Assembly (NCBI GenBank): GCA_021186555.1
Contig: JAJKFL010000042.1
Span: forward strand, 23,125,521 to 23,189,520
DNA from: Reticulitermes speratus
Lineage: Eukaryota; Arthropoda; Insecta; Blattodea; Rhinotermitidae
DNA length: 64,000 nt
Direction of reading: 5' to 3'
Part shown: positions 22,876 through 34,859 of the stretch, piece after piece
How positions within the stretch are numbered: the stretch's first letter is position 1
How the letters are laid out: every line of letters starts with the position of its first letter
The notes under the pieces: model-generated
Seen by the model: the letters and a program-made list of their open reading frames with translations, nothing else
Told to the model about the DNA's origin: nothing
Databases searched by the model: none
Program-made: the position numbers and the translations under genes

Positions 22876-23154
22876 TCATTTCTCTGTATTTTTCTTAGCC
22901 CGACCTGTTTCTACCTAATTATTGTAGGTGTAGAGGGTTATTGTTGCATCTGATCACACTCAATGACACATACACAGTCGGTAGGACCACTCAGGACGAA
23001 TTATCGGCCCGGTGCAGAGACCTACACTTGACAACACACAACACTCACAAGAGACAGACATCCATGCCCCCGGCGGGATGCGAACCCGCAATCCCAGCAA
23101 GCGAACGCCCCGCCGCAGACCAACGCCTTAGACCGCGCAGCCACCGGGATCGGC
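22876..23154 (-). mobile_element. SINE family A, alternative-tail type
   Basis: Minus-strand head GCCGATCCCGGTGGCTGCGC, B box GCGGGTTCGCATCCC, standard body, then the alternative tail (GAGTGTGATCAGATGCAAC, AATAACCCTCTACACCTAC) seen also at 20.8 kb. Confidence 0.82.
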
Positions 23155-23155
23155 A

Positions 23156-24480
23156 TACTTTATTCCTACAATTTTTGAACTCTGCAGTCATTCCGAAGGT
23201 GGGGATGATACGTTAAAAAATAATTAATATGCGTACTTAGTGTAGAAAGGTACTGTCAAATTGCAGATGTATGCGCGGTATAAGCATGCACTTGTTTAAA
23301 ACATTAATTATGTATTTCTGTCTGGGTCTGTGAACTGACAAGCATGAATACACACCAACAAAAAGAAAACAATGCGTGAAATTGAAGCAGCGAAAGTGAA
23401 ATTTTTAAAAAGTGTCATGTACCATACTAGATTGGACAGAAATAACAGTGTGGATGCAAGAAAGGAACGAAATATGCCTTTTGCTTGTTATACAAGTACA
23501 AAAATTCCCAACCTAGCGATATGGTGTTTCGCCTTTTATGTGAGGGAATTGGGTGAATGTGGTCTGTATTTTCGACATTTCGGTCTTGCTTATTACCTGC
23601 ATATTTAGGATAAACTTCAGTACTGAACTGCCATATACGTCTGACATCATGGACAAATTTTTTTACGTTTGGGCTAAGAAGTCACAACTGCAAGAAGGAA
23701 AGAAAAGACTCCCTTCTCCTACAGGGACTAGCTGGTGCTGAAAAATTGTGCCAAATTTAAGTTGCTCCTGTGAAGGTAACTTTTAACATACAAAATCTTT
23801 TTGTTCCAGAGGGACTTAAAATTCCTGTTTAAATAATTAAAACTTAACCATTAGTTAATACTCAAAATTCGAAAATATAACACTTTACCTGCAATTAAAA
23901 GTGATTCCTGTAACTTTTCCATTTTACAGTGACTGAAACCATCTTTCACACAGATTTAAGACAAAAGCTATCGTCCTGGAAGTGATAAAAAAAAAAAAAG
24001 AACGTACAGGGGAAAGGAAGTCCCAGCCTCACGTTCTCGCTGGCAGCGCGCACAGTGCTTCCACAAAATTACACTGCGGAACTTTTCACTGCAGAATCAC
24101 GTCTCCAGAGACCATTCTCGTTTAAGTCCAGTTGTGCCCATTTTCGTTACGAATTTACTTTTTTAAGCCCTAAGCGTAGCAATACGAATTTGGTCTCACT
24201 TGAACAGCAAAGCTGACATAGCGGGTAATTCCCCCCTTCCAACAACCACAAGCTGGAGTAAATTTACTGAGAGAAACATAGCTTATTTCACGACGCCGTA
24301 TCTGACGAAAAAGTTATTTAACATTATTGAACTACGCTACAACAAATGCCAATTACGGGCAACGGTCATGAATTCACTTGTATTATTTGTATTACTTATT
24401 AATCATTGCGAAGATATGAAGTAAGAGAGAAGCAGGTGCTAAAGTCTAATGTGGCAAAGGACATTCCGGTTTCCGGGTTT
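23156..24480. other. unannotated DNA
   Basis: No recognised gene or element. A poly-A run lies at about 23988-23999. Confidence 0.45.
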
Positions 24481-24511
24481 ATGTATCTTAAGTGTTCTAG
24501 TCTTCTAGTCG

Positions 24512-24562
24512 ACTGGTAAATACCGACATTTCGGAAAAGCGTGGTGCCTGCATTTTCAGGGT
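24512..24562 (-). ncRNA. decayed hammerhead-like motif
   Basis: Minus strand: CTGAAAATGCAGGC, then TTTTCCGAAATGTCGG. Spacing and the GAAA box persist, but core G8 is lost and helix II is poor. Low-confidence relic of the same motif family. Confidence 0.3.
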
Positions 24563-24935
24563 CAAGTAGTCAAAGAAAGGTCAATCTTATTTATAGATAT
24601 AGAAGGATCAGCCCTTCTCAAGGCCTATACCTACAGATAAGTACATGACAGATAGGCACACGTCTATATCCCCGGCGAAATTAGAACTGCGAAAAACAGG
24701 AATTTTAAGATTAGGGAAATGAAATATTTTTAGTCTATCGATTTCACTTCCTTTCAGATAATACAACGTATCCATAAGCACGTAAGTCTCTAAAATGTCC
24801 TTAACACCATGGAAGTTAATGATAATGAGCAGATAAAGTTTAAGCGACAGAAATTTCTTGGTAGGAAACTCAGAACTTTATTACCAAAGCACATCATTAT
24901 GCCCTATCAAAGGTCGTCACAGTACAGATCATATC

Positions 24936-25590
24936 CCCTCAATCTACTCCTCCTTATAATATTTTGTGCATTACCCAACCACCCTACGATTTCTAGTCCC
25001 ACAATCTACTCCTCATTATAAAATGATGTGTATTACCCAACCACCCTACGCCTCCAATTCCCACAATCTACTCCTCATTATAATATTGCTTATGTTACCC
25101 AAACACCCTACGCTTCATAGTCCCACAATCTACTCCTCATTATAATATTACTTGTATTATCCAAACACCCTACGCTTCATAGTCCCACAATCTACTCCTC
25201 ATTATAATATTACTTGTATTACCCAAACACCCTACGCTTCATAGTCCCACAAACTACTCCTCATTATAATAGTACTTGTATTACCCAAACACCCTACGCT
25301 TCATAGTCCCACAATCTACTCCTCATTATAATAGTACTTGTATTACCCAAACACCCTACGCTTCATGGTCCCACAATCTACTCCTCATTATAATATTACT
25401 TGTAATGTATTACCCAAACACCCTACGCTTCATAGTCCCACAATCTACTCCTCTTTATAATAGTACTTGTATTACCCAAACACCCTATGCTTCATAGTCC
25501 CACAATCTACTCCTCATTATAATAGTACTTGTATTACCCAACCACTCTACGCTTCATAGTCCCACAATCTACTCCTCATTGTAATATTTA
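24936..25590 (+). repeat. 62-bp tandem repeat, about 10 copies
   Basis: A 62-bp unit contains AATCTACTCCTCATTATAAT, TTACCCAAACACCCTACGCT and TCATAGTCCCAC. The period was checked at 25127, 25189 and 25251. One unit carries a 5-base insertion near 25405, and outer units are more diverged than inner ones, as expected from unequal exchange. The frame at 25276-25497 is a by-product. Confidence 0.95.
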
Positions 25591-25860
25591 TTATGTGCAT
25601 TCCCAACAACCCTCTACATTAAACATATAAATGTACACAGTTATTTGTTTCCCTGATGTTTCTATAAGCATCTGCAAGTCTTTTTTCTTTCTCTTAACAG
25701 TCTCAGTGTCGCCGATTTCAATTTCTAAGTTTTAATAATTCCATGCCACTAATTCGAGCTGTTACCCTCCTTCTTGTGTAATTTCGTTTATTCCACGATT
25801 GTTTTCATTCTTGTTTTGTCCAAATTTATGAATGGAATGGTGTAAAAGAACCTGCTATTA

Positions 25861-27229
25861 CCTTTAAAGTACCAATGTTAGATATATCTAACGCAGCCTG
25901 CAATCCCCAGTGGCCCAATGTTAGATATATCTAACGCTGTGCACGCGTGACGTTTTTCAGCTCTGACAGTGTTTGCTTTAGCAGGAAACCCAAACAAACC
26001 CATTGAGGGCCCCACCAGCAGGTCTGGAATTCGTCATGAGCAATGATGTCATTTATGGCGGTCCGGGTTTCGATATTATTTATGACCGAACTTGACCTTT
26101 GTTTATCAGCTGAGGAGGTGGCAGGCGAAATACAGTAGACCGTTGTATGAGGTTGAAACGTAGAAGCTGGACCAGGAAGGGCTGAAGTTTAGTCTTCTGG
26201 CAGCTTTCGTAGCAGAGTGGTGTATCTGATATTGTTTTGCATTGGCGGACTGGCATATATATAGTGTGACAGTGGCGGATTGGTTATGTACTTCAATCCA
26301 CAATTTTTTGTAACATTTATTGACAAAGCTTCAGGTGGTATTTTTCACAGTCGTGTTTGAGGTTACTTTATCGGCGCCGAACTGGTAAATATTGCATAAC
26401 TTCAGTGGCGGATTGTAAGGAAGTACTCCTTACTGATTATCTCTATTTCTTCTTCAGTGTTTACAGACACAGTTTCATCTGCATTACTTTCCCAGTGACC
26501 CAATCATTATTTGATAGACAAATTTTATATCAGTGGTGAATTGCCAATAACTTTCATCTATTCGGTTTATTTGGGACCCCTTGAAATGGAACCTCAGATG
26601 TGAGCTAGATATTCAAAACCACTCGAGCCAGACGAAATAGAGGAAGTACTGATGGATGAGGAATCTGGAGGAATTGGAAGAGACAGACGAACTTATGGAC
26701 TCTCGTGTGCAGTCCTCATCCTCAGAAGACGAAGATAGTACTGAGGAAACTGAAGTTACGTTTCGAGAAGTGGCATACGCGTGTGAACCTGAGTCGCTAG
26801 ACACAGAGAGCAGCGTTCAATGTTGTGGCGTGAGTCGACACATATCGTTGTACAGATGGAACAGAATACATTTGACGGTGCAAATAAGGGTTGTATATTT
26901 CTGTGAACGTAACATCACACATTCCTACGGTGTAAAGCAAGGGGTAAGTACAATAAAAATCCACAGAAGTGACATAAAATATATTACACTAAATAACTTT
27001 TGAATTTATCAGAAAGTTCCGCGAGTACGTTTTATTGCTAAAAATTGACACTTCGTCCATAAATGTAGAAATTTACTCTCTTTCAAACAGTTTTTATTTC
27101 ATAATTTTATGTTATATAGAGCAGAAAATATATCTGTTTTTGTGGAGGTCTGCAATTTTAAGATTTAAATGCCCGAAAAAGTCGGGCCAGCAGGAGACTA
27201 GGGGCTTTTAAAAGTCGGTACGTTAAAGG
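25861..27229 (+). mobile_element. degenerate piggyBac-like element
   Basis: The left end is CCTTTAAAGTACC and the right end, read inward, is CCTTTAACGTACC: 12 of 13 match. TTAA directly follows the right end (27230-27233) and ATTA precedes the left end, so the duplication may be mutated. The left subterminal region has GTTAGATATATCTAAC twice (25879-25894 and 25920-25935). Inside, frame-shifted peptides EIEEVLMDEES and EELEETDELMDSR, then a run of SSSSEDEDS, resemble the acidic N-terminus of piggyBac transposases. No catalytic core is visible. Superfamily call is inference from TTAA, ends and the acidic leader. Confidence 0.5.
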
Positions 27230-27239
27230 TTAATAACTT

Positions 27240-28285
27240 GCTTCTCCCACAACTAACTAACTAACAAACAAAGTTGTTAACTGAGTAGCATTATAGTGAA
27301 TTCATTGTCGATAATTTGACACATAGGGCTCAGCTGCCCAGTATGTGTGTATTTTCTGTGTTTATGCGGTTTGTAGTTTAATTATCGCATACACAACTGA
27401 CTCACTCAAATATATCCTGAGACAGATGGATGAAGTTGACACATTCAACTTCCATCTCTTTAAATGCCATTTTAATATTACTTTCTTCACGGGCATGTAG
27501 CCTTAGAAGCTGATGAGCTTATAGCTATCGCTACCCCTCTTCCATAAAAACATACTTCCCACAAGGTCTCAGGCTTTCTCTCCAAAAAATGGTCTCTCCC
27601 TTTGATGTCATCCGGGCAAAATGTTGTGTGGATTTCTTGTTGGTTTCCACCATAGACCTAGTCCTATTTTGTGTGAAACCATTAAATGTTGTCATATATT
27701 GCACTAACCGTGATTTTTACAGCCTCATACAGAAGCGTTATTGCGCTAAACAAACGACATGGCTCTATCATTTTTCATTAATTGTATATTGTCAAGACAA
27801 AAGTAGGACATACAAACCACCATATCCCGACCTTACTAGTTGTGACTTCGACTGCAAATTTACATTTTTACCAGATTTCCATTCAGTCTCCTGCTTTATA
27901 TGTTTCAACATTTACGGAGTCTCTCTGCCAATATTCGTCTAGCCGACTTCAAACTAGAAGTAATGTTTTACTGTGGTTTTTTTTGTCGATAGTTTTTTTG
28001 GTTTACTCCTCCCTCACAACCAGCGAAACCGCAAAACGCAATCTGGGGAAGAGGGGTAGACCTAATCCGACAAACCAGCTTCACCACTCAACTACTTCCA
28101 GTCTCGTAGTTAAAACGCGGAACTTAAAAACATTCTGGCCTAACTGCCGAAAATCCACAATTTAACGATATGAAGTCGGATAACAAGAGGATTAAAACGG
28201 TCCAACTAAGCTGTCAACTAAATTCCTTGTCATAAGAAGTCAATAGACCGCTTAATAAGTTTTATACCATTCATACCCTGCATTG
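27240..28285. other. unannotated DNA
   Basis: Two overlapping frames of 117 and 127 codons (27589-27942 and 27782-28165) are the longest non-repeat frames nearby. They have cysteine- and phenylalanine-rich composition and no recognisable domain. I do not call them genes. Confidence 0.45.
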
Positions 28286-28290
28286 TCATT

Positions 28291-28348
28291 CGAACACACA
28301 CCACTTTAACCAACAAATGCATTTGCTGGTTAAAGTGGTGTGTGTTCG
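28291..28348. repeat. 58-bp near-perfect palindrome
   Basis: 29-base arms 28291-28319 and 28320-28348 are complementary at 28 positions with no spacer. Near-identical TAATAAGT-TTA-AC direct repeats lie at about 28253 and 28350 on either side. No transposon family recognised. Confidence 0.9.
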
Positions 28349-28359
28349 TTTAATAAGTA

Positions 28360-29280
28360 TTACACTTGGCTTCCAGTCCAGGATGACAGAAACTCCAATG
28401 GAACTACGCGAATGCTCTTATTATCTTGAATGACTGCACCGCCATCTAATTATCTCTTTCCCGAATGAAGTGCCTGCGCTGATATCTCTGCCTGCTGGCT
28501 TGTAAATCGCGAATGGCTGGCAAGCTTACGTTGTACACCAAGTATAGGAAAAGTGGCTTTAAATAACGAAAATAATTCTAAAAAGTACTGCATCAATAAA
28601 ACTACTGCGTCCACATGTTATCCCCTTCAAAGCAATTTCCATCCGTAATGCACATCGCTCCATACGAGACATCGATTGGATGCCTCAACTTGAACTCACT
28701 TTGTGAGAGAACTGTAGGGAGCGGTTACACTCAATGCGTATTCTGACGTTTTTCACTCGGACGACTTCGGTAGCAATCGGATATTGTCACATTACAAAGC
28801 GGGCAGATTAAAACTTTTGAGTTGTTGCAGTAGACACGACCTGCTCGCGCGACCTTTAACGACTCTACAGATTAGTCTGGCGAAATAAAGTCTCTTTGGT
28901 TTTCAGTCGCATGGTCGTATGGTCGTTCATGTCTCTTTTTGCAATGGGTGTGGAAAAAACTGGCAAAGTTCGTGCAGGAAAGAAGGCCGTTGTAGGAGTC
29001 GCGTAATAACTTGTACTAAAACAAAAATATTTCAGAGAATTATTGAATAACTACAGTAGGAACTAAATGTGACAGTTAAGTAATAGTTTTTACATAATAC
29101 GCATTTCCATTTATATCTCACTTTGCTGTACCCAGTACTCTCTGCCTGGTTGCATGAGAAAAACAATTATCTTCCAAAATAAAACATTCCGAGACTATAG
29201 GCTACAAGGAAGTCTGATATGAAAGTTGCCAATAAGACAACCACATCGGCCTTTCGACCGGTATCGCGCATAGCTGTCTA
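28360..29280. other. unannotated DNA
   Basis: Nothing recognised. Confidence 0.45.
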
Positions 29281-29282
29281 AA

Positions 29283-29675
29283 GGCCGTTCACACGAACCG
29301 TCACGTTTCCGTTCCGTCACTGAACGTCACCGTTCAGTAAAGTTTTCTCATGTGTAAATTAAAGGAGGTTGTTCACACTGACAGGAACGACTCCGTCCCG
29401 TCTCCGTTGCTGAACGAGAATGATCGACGTGACGGAACGGTCCGGACCTGTGTGTGCCTGCTCGATTCCCATGGTGTGAACAGTGTTCCATCTTTTCCAC
29501 TACACTTCCAGCGTTTGCTTTCAATGAGTGCTGTCTGTTTTTGTCTTCAAAAATGGATGAAAAATTTATGGAATTGGTGCGTAAATGTGAGGAATTATAT
29601 TACATGTCAAATAAAAAGTTCAGTAACAGTGTCTGGAAAGAAAACGAAAAATTTCATTTCGTCATCAGCTAATTC
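29283..29675 (+). mobile_element. Harbinger-like element end with broken MADF frame
   Basis: GGCCGTTCACACGAACCGTC at 29283, preceded by TAAA, resembles a Harbinger terminus with subterminal repeats of the GTTCACAC/GAACG type. A frame beginning at the ATG at 29553 reads MDEKFMELVRKCEELYYMSN, then KKFSNSVWKENEKF, the start of a MADF domain (N-terminal helix and the conserved W region), and stops after 40 residues where about 85 are expected. MADF/Myb-like proteins accompany the Harbinger transposase. No right end was found; element truncated. Confidence 0.5.
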
Positions 29676-29679
29676 TGTG

Positions 29680-32470
29680 TACAAAGTCCAGTATTCGCCT
29701 CCCGCAGCTGAAATTAATCTGTCGTCTATTCCATACACCTAACGTAACAAATTGAAGAGTTCGGATGGCAGTGTTTTGCATTTCACAAAAAATGTGGTGT
29801 TTGTTCTTTGATCAGTTACTTCAAGCAGCATTATCGCTACGTGTTAAAAACCGGACAAAAGTTGATTACTCGACACTACGTCACAGGATCGGAGCCTGGA
29901 TTAGTACGCGACTGGGGAAAGCTTCAGCGATAACAAGTAAAAATTGACTTCGGATTTCGGAGAAGTTCAGGAAGTGAGCGGAGACCCTCTTTATTTAGTA
30001 GCCATATCTCGTGTATGAAACTTTGAATATTTCCAAAAATGCTCGCTTTGTATGATTCTCAAGTTCGATGTTGTTTTCAGTCTTGAGACTTCAGCCAAAA
30101 AATATAAATTATTACTACGAATTTTAACGTCCAGTTTAGTTCAGCATATTTTATTATTTTCATATAAAACAGGTTATGTTTACCTTCTTCACGTACAACG
30201 TGTTTGAGAAAGACATCACTCTAAAATTAAATTAAACTCCTTTTCCCCTTATATATTACTTTCTTCAATACGCTTATTCTAATAAACATTGCACCTAGAA
30301 TTACTTAATATTCTAATCGCTTTATGTCCTCCTTTCTCGCATTTAGAAAAATTATATTTACAAAGTATTATCTACGACATCCGTCTGCAAAATGCCCTAC
30401 AATAACACGTTTTTAATGTAAGATGTCTTCTTTGAAATCTTCGTATTCAATCAATTTGTTTACGAATTTTCTTTTGTTATGAAACTTGAAATTGTTCGTA
30501 AATTTAAGTTTCTAACAGCGGTGACTATGAAGATTGTAGTCTTCTGGGATTTGATGCTACGTAGTATGTAGACGTTTACCGTCTACGGAGGTAGCAGCTT
30601 CCTTCGGTACGTAGGTCAATTTCTACCGCGTTATCAGATGTCACAGTCCAGAAGATATTACGTCTCGAATTTTCCTTACATTAGCACAATCATCTAGTTT
30701 AATATTAAGCTCCCAAGTGTATTTCAGTGACTTAATTTAGCTACTTTTAGCAGACGTTCCAGTTTTCCTCCAAGCGTGGTCACATTTTAAAATTTTCTAC
30801 AACTTCGTGTATAACCAAAGTGCACACTATGTTTGCAATAAAAGTACTAGCAGAAAACTGTAAATGCAATTTATAAGAACTGTCATAGGAAGCAACACAT
30901 AAAAACAAATTTAAGAATGAATAATTTATTTAGTAAGAAATTATTTATGTGCATAGAGGAGGAGGTATAAATCGCAACAAAATAATTGTTTAATCCGCAT
31001 AGACAGGTGGATAACGGACTGGACTCTTTAATGTTAAGCATAAGGGAGTAGAGGTACAGAAGAAGACCCAATGGCTTCGATCTAAGACATAGGCAGAAGA
31101 AGTAAGATTCTATAAGAAGAAGACGAAGACATCAGCCTGACAGACCTACGCTCCACCACGAAGCTACAGGACCAAACGTGTCGGTTGGCAGTGGGTGGCA
31201 GGAGCATGTTGTGTGTGACGTTAGGTTTTTGTTGTTAGAAGCACAGTACAAACGGAAACGATATTTTGTAAAACAAATTGTAAAACTGTGAGTAAATAGT
31301 TTTTTATGTTTATTTGGTACGATGCAGTTCTTGAATCATTTAGTCTACGCATATTGTATATCACCCCGTGTTTAAAGTAGAACTTACAAAACAACCTTTC
31401 TGTCCTCGTCCTCAGAAAAAACAGACGTTTCTTAATTCCTAATTTCGTTTGGTTTTATTTACTATATAATATGCACAATTATACTAAATTAAACAATTTA
31501 TCAATCTGTTCTACGTCTAAGAGAGATGCCTTTCGGTATTCAAGAAACCATCCACCGTGGTAATCCCTTCTTTTTTATGAATATTTTTCAATATTAACAT
31601 TATCATATTAATATCTAAAGGAAGTACATATTTTAAATATTCAAAGTATTTGAAATTATACGCATATGTGCTTAGATGGATCCAAGCAGCTGCCTAATAT
31701 TTTTCCCTTATTACTGTAGGTATTTCTCACTTTTTAGTTAATAACTATTAAAATTGCTCCTTATAATGTACTTGGTCAGATGAATGTTTCTTTTAGACAC
31801 TTTTTACGGAATTATTTTGTTTTTTTGCTGCTCCGCTTAAGCTTTTGTGATCACCTAATTTTCCAGTATTTCTATTCACTTATTTCGTAGTTTCTTTATA
31901 CATTTGAATGTTGTTTTCTTTGGTGCACTGTTTTATATTCTCTGTTTTAAAATTGTTACGACATTATTTTTTGTTTTGTGATTGCGTCCCTTTTTTCACC
32001 ATAACCACTAAGGAAAAATGCATGTAGTAACAACGAAATTTTTCACAACTTCTTGGATCGATAAACAAAGTCCAAAGGGTGAATTATTCCTAATTGTCAG
32101 AAGATCATGGAATTAATATGTTTCTGCAATGAATTGTTCTTCAGTAAGTGACAAGTTCACGCCGCGAATTTCTCGGCACAAGTTCCTACCTCTTTCGTGT
32201 CATGGCCGTCAAAGAATGCTGTTCCCTGAAAAGAAGCAGAAAGAAGTTAGCAGATTCGTGCGACAGTGCTGCTGCCTGGGGAGCAGGGAAGGAAGGGATT
32301 GATGACCCGTCTTGCAGTTCGGGCGGGACGCAGCTCTGATAGCCTGGACCCCGTCAAGCAGACGTGTTAAATCTACAGGACGGCCATGCATCATGCAACT
32401 TGAACTGACGTGCCTACCCAGCTGTGTTCCTACAGACACAAATAGGGACCGACCGGATGCACAAAAATAA
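29680..32470. other. unannotated AT-rich DNA
   Basis: About 2.8 kb without a recognisable gene or repeat. Confidence 0.55.
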
Positions 32471-32477
32471 AGTTTTT

Positions 32478-32648
32478 GTATATATGTATGTGTATATGTA
32501 TGTATGTATGTATGTATGTACGTATGTATGCATGTATGTGTATGTATGTATGTATGTATGTATGTATGTATGTATGTATGTATGTATGTATGTGTGTGTA
32601 TGTATGTTTGTTTGTTTGTTTGTATGTTTGTATGTATGTGTGTGTATA

Positions 32649-32684
<36 letters not shown>

Positions 32685-32932
32685 TTTAGGTGTGTGTATG
32701 TATGTATGTTTGTATGTATGTATGTATATATGTATATATGTATGTATGTATGTATATATGTATGTTTGTATGTACGTATGTATGTATGTATGTATGTATG
32801 TATTTAGGTGTGTGTATGTATGTATGTATGTATGTATGTAGCTGTGTGTATGTATGTATGTTTGTATGTATGTATATATGTATGTATGTTTGTTTGTTTG
32901 TTTGTTTGTTTGTATGTGTGTATGTATGTATT
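32478..32932 (+). repeat. long (TATG)n array with internal duplication
   Basis: About 455 bases are dominated by TATG, with GTTTG, GTGTG and TATATA interruptions. The block ATTTAGGTGTGTGTATGTAT recurs at 32684 and 32801, showing a 117-base internal duplication. Stop-poor sequence on both strands gives frames up to 180 codons made of MYVC or YIHT repeats; these are artefacts. Confidence 0.97.
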
Positions 32933-32939
32933 TATTCTG

Positions 32940-33985
32940 TAATTTAAATACTCTTAAGTATTGCACATTCATATCAAGTCACTTTACAGGTGGCAAAGAC
33001 AAAATTATAGCAGCGGGCAGATCTGTCCTGTCTTCAGACAGGGCTTCCCGAGCCTAGGAGCAGACTAATTAGGCCTACTCCTGACCCTAGACAAAATCTG
33101 GTCATGGAGCCAAAGAAGGGGCCGGACACCAAGACGGACTGAGAGAATGACCGACTTTGTAAGATTCTGTCAGACTGAAATAGATTAATAATTTTTCTTT
33201 ATGACAATGGTGATTATTTGCAGTAAAATTGCTACACGCAAGTATTACACTTTATACAAGTACGTAGTCATGTATCTATCACTGCAAACTGATGGTATTC
33301 ACATCACAGAAGTGCAAATGGAGTCAGGATTAACAGTGGAACTATTGAAATAATAAACTACCATTGAACGAATGATATTGAACTGTCATTTTTATGGATC
33401 CCGCTTTCCCAGCCCACTGTTCCAACCGAGACCACTTGGAAACGTGTGGGCTGCTAAACATGTGTACTGAAACCTAATTCGTTCTTGCACTTAATAATTA
33501 GTCTTAGTGTGCAAATTCTGCCGGTGGTCGGATAATTATGCACAGCTGATAATACAGTAATCTCTGCCTTCCGGAACAATTTCCCGTATTACACTGTACC
33601 TGTAATGTCCCCCCAGCCATGTGGCGTTAAACATGCACGTAAAACTGGAATTGCTTACTTAGAGTTTTCTATCATAAAATGCCTGAGAAGTAGTGGGAAT
33701 GCGCGCCTGTCCCAAAGAAAAACGAAGTCACTTCAATTTGGTTTTCAGTTGTTAAGTCCATTGAAATAAACAAAAAAATTTATTATCTTCTTTATTATTT
33801 ACTACGATATATAAAACATTAGTTCAGCTGCAGATAATATAATGCTTCGAATATTGTATAGGGTCTATAGGCTGTTCCTGCTTTATCGATAAACGCCGGG
33901 CCGAAGCTCCGCTAGCGTTGCGTCGTACGCCGCGTTTTTGGAGGCTTAATAATCGGTGCAGGGAGCGAGACAAAGAGTCGCAGTG
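32940..33985. other. unannotated DNA
   Basis: No gene recognised. A stretch at 33085-33180 (CTGGTCATGGAGCCAAAGAA) faintly resembles one at 14080-14160; too weak to classify. Confidence 0.4.
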
Positions 33986-33989
33986 ATGA

Positions 33990-34520
33990 TAACCTTTAGA
34001 AAGTCCAATAACAAGAGAGGCAATATACGTAAAACTTAACATTGAGGCGCGTTCGCGTAAATGTTGTTGCCGTGGAAAAGTAATAAGTATTATATATTCT
34101 GAGAGTGTGTCTGTAGTCTTAGTTATCCAGCATGCAAAGCGCAAGCGCCATACTATATCGTAATGTGGCCTGTCCTGCTCTACCAAATTTTTCCACATTA
34201 TCTCTTAAACGACAAGATATTCGAGGAAAAGTTATTGAACGAAAACATGTGTGTTTTGATTTTCTCTACAATTTTGCCTGAAACACTTCTCATTTTAAGA
34301 ATAATTTAGCAAGTTATTATCATAAATGTATATAGGTCATGCAAAATACCCGTTATTCTTGTCAGATGTTAATGAAACTTGAATTTTCTGTACAGATTTT
34401 CGAAAAACTTTCATGAAAATCCGTCCAGCGGGAGCCGAGTTGTTCCATGTGGAGGACAGACGGACAGACAGAAATGACGAAGTTCATAGACGCTTTTCGC
34501 AAAATTGCGAAAAGCGCCCA
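33990..34520 (-). mobile_element. ~550-bp dispersed repeat (family D), copy 3
   Basis: This copy keeps the best terminal hairpin: CGCTTTTCGCAA and its exact complement around AA at 34491-34516. Minus-strand order after the hairpin is (TCTG)n, GGAACAACTCGGCTCCCGC, TCATGAAAGTTTTTCG, then to ACGTATATTGCCTCTCTTG near 34010. The frame at 33824-34198 covers the far half (MWKNLVEQDRPH, RLRFACWITKTTDT) and matches peptide-like strings in the other copies. Confidence 0.82.
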
Positions 34521-34800
34521 AAAACTCACCAGTGCTAAAGCGGATGCTGAAAGTCTTGTCCTACTTTTCAAATGCGCTCAGTATAAAGTGTATAAAACGA
34601 ATTCCCACTTTCTGAAAGAATGAAGGAATAAATCCCACCACAAAATTTGAAACGTTTCCGGCGATGAACTTCAGAGGGTAAACAATGACGTTTTCTGTAG
34701 GTGTATTGAGTGCATTCGGTCAGGAGCGCAACAAATTCAGAATCTGCTGTAGCGTTGGTCAGTTTTTATTTTACTTTCTAAAAGTTAATATCGCTGCCAA

Positions 34801-34850
<50 letters not shown>
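34801..34850 (+). repeat. (TC)n-(TA)n microsatellite
   Basis: About 13 TC units run directly into about 11 TA units. Confidence 0.95.
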
Positions 34851-34859
34851 AACACACAT

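Noticed and set aside
27589-28165. Overlapping 117- and 127-codon frames
   Set aside because: No domain, no codon-usage support, two frames compete over the same DNA, and no splice context; chance in AT-rich DNA cannot be excluded.
32424-32972. Open frames of 121-180 codons on both strands
   Set aside because: They are direct translations of the TATG microsatellite (MYVC or YIHT repeats).
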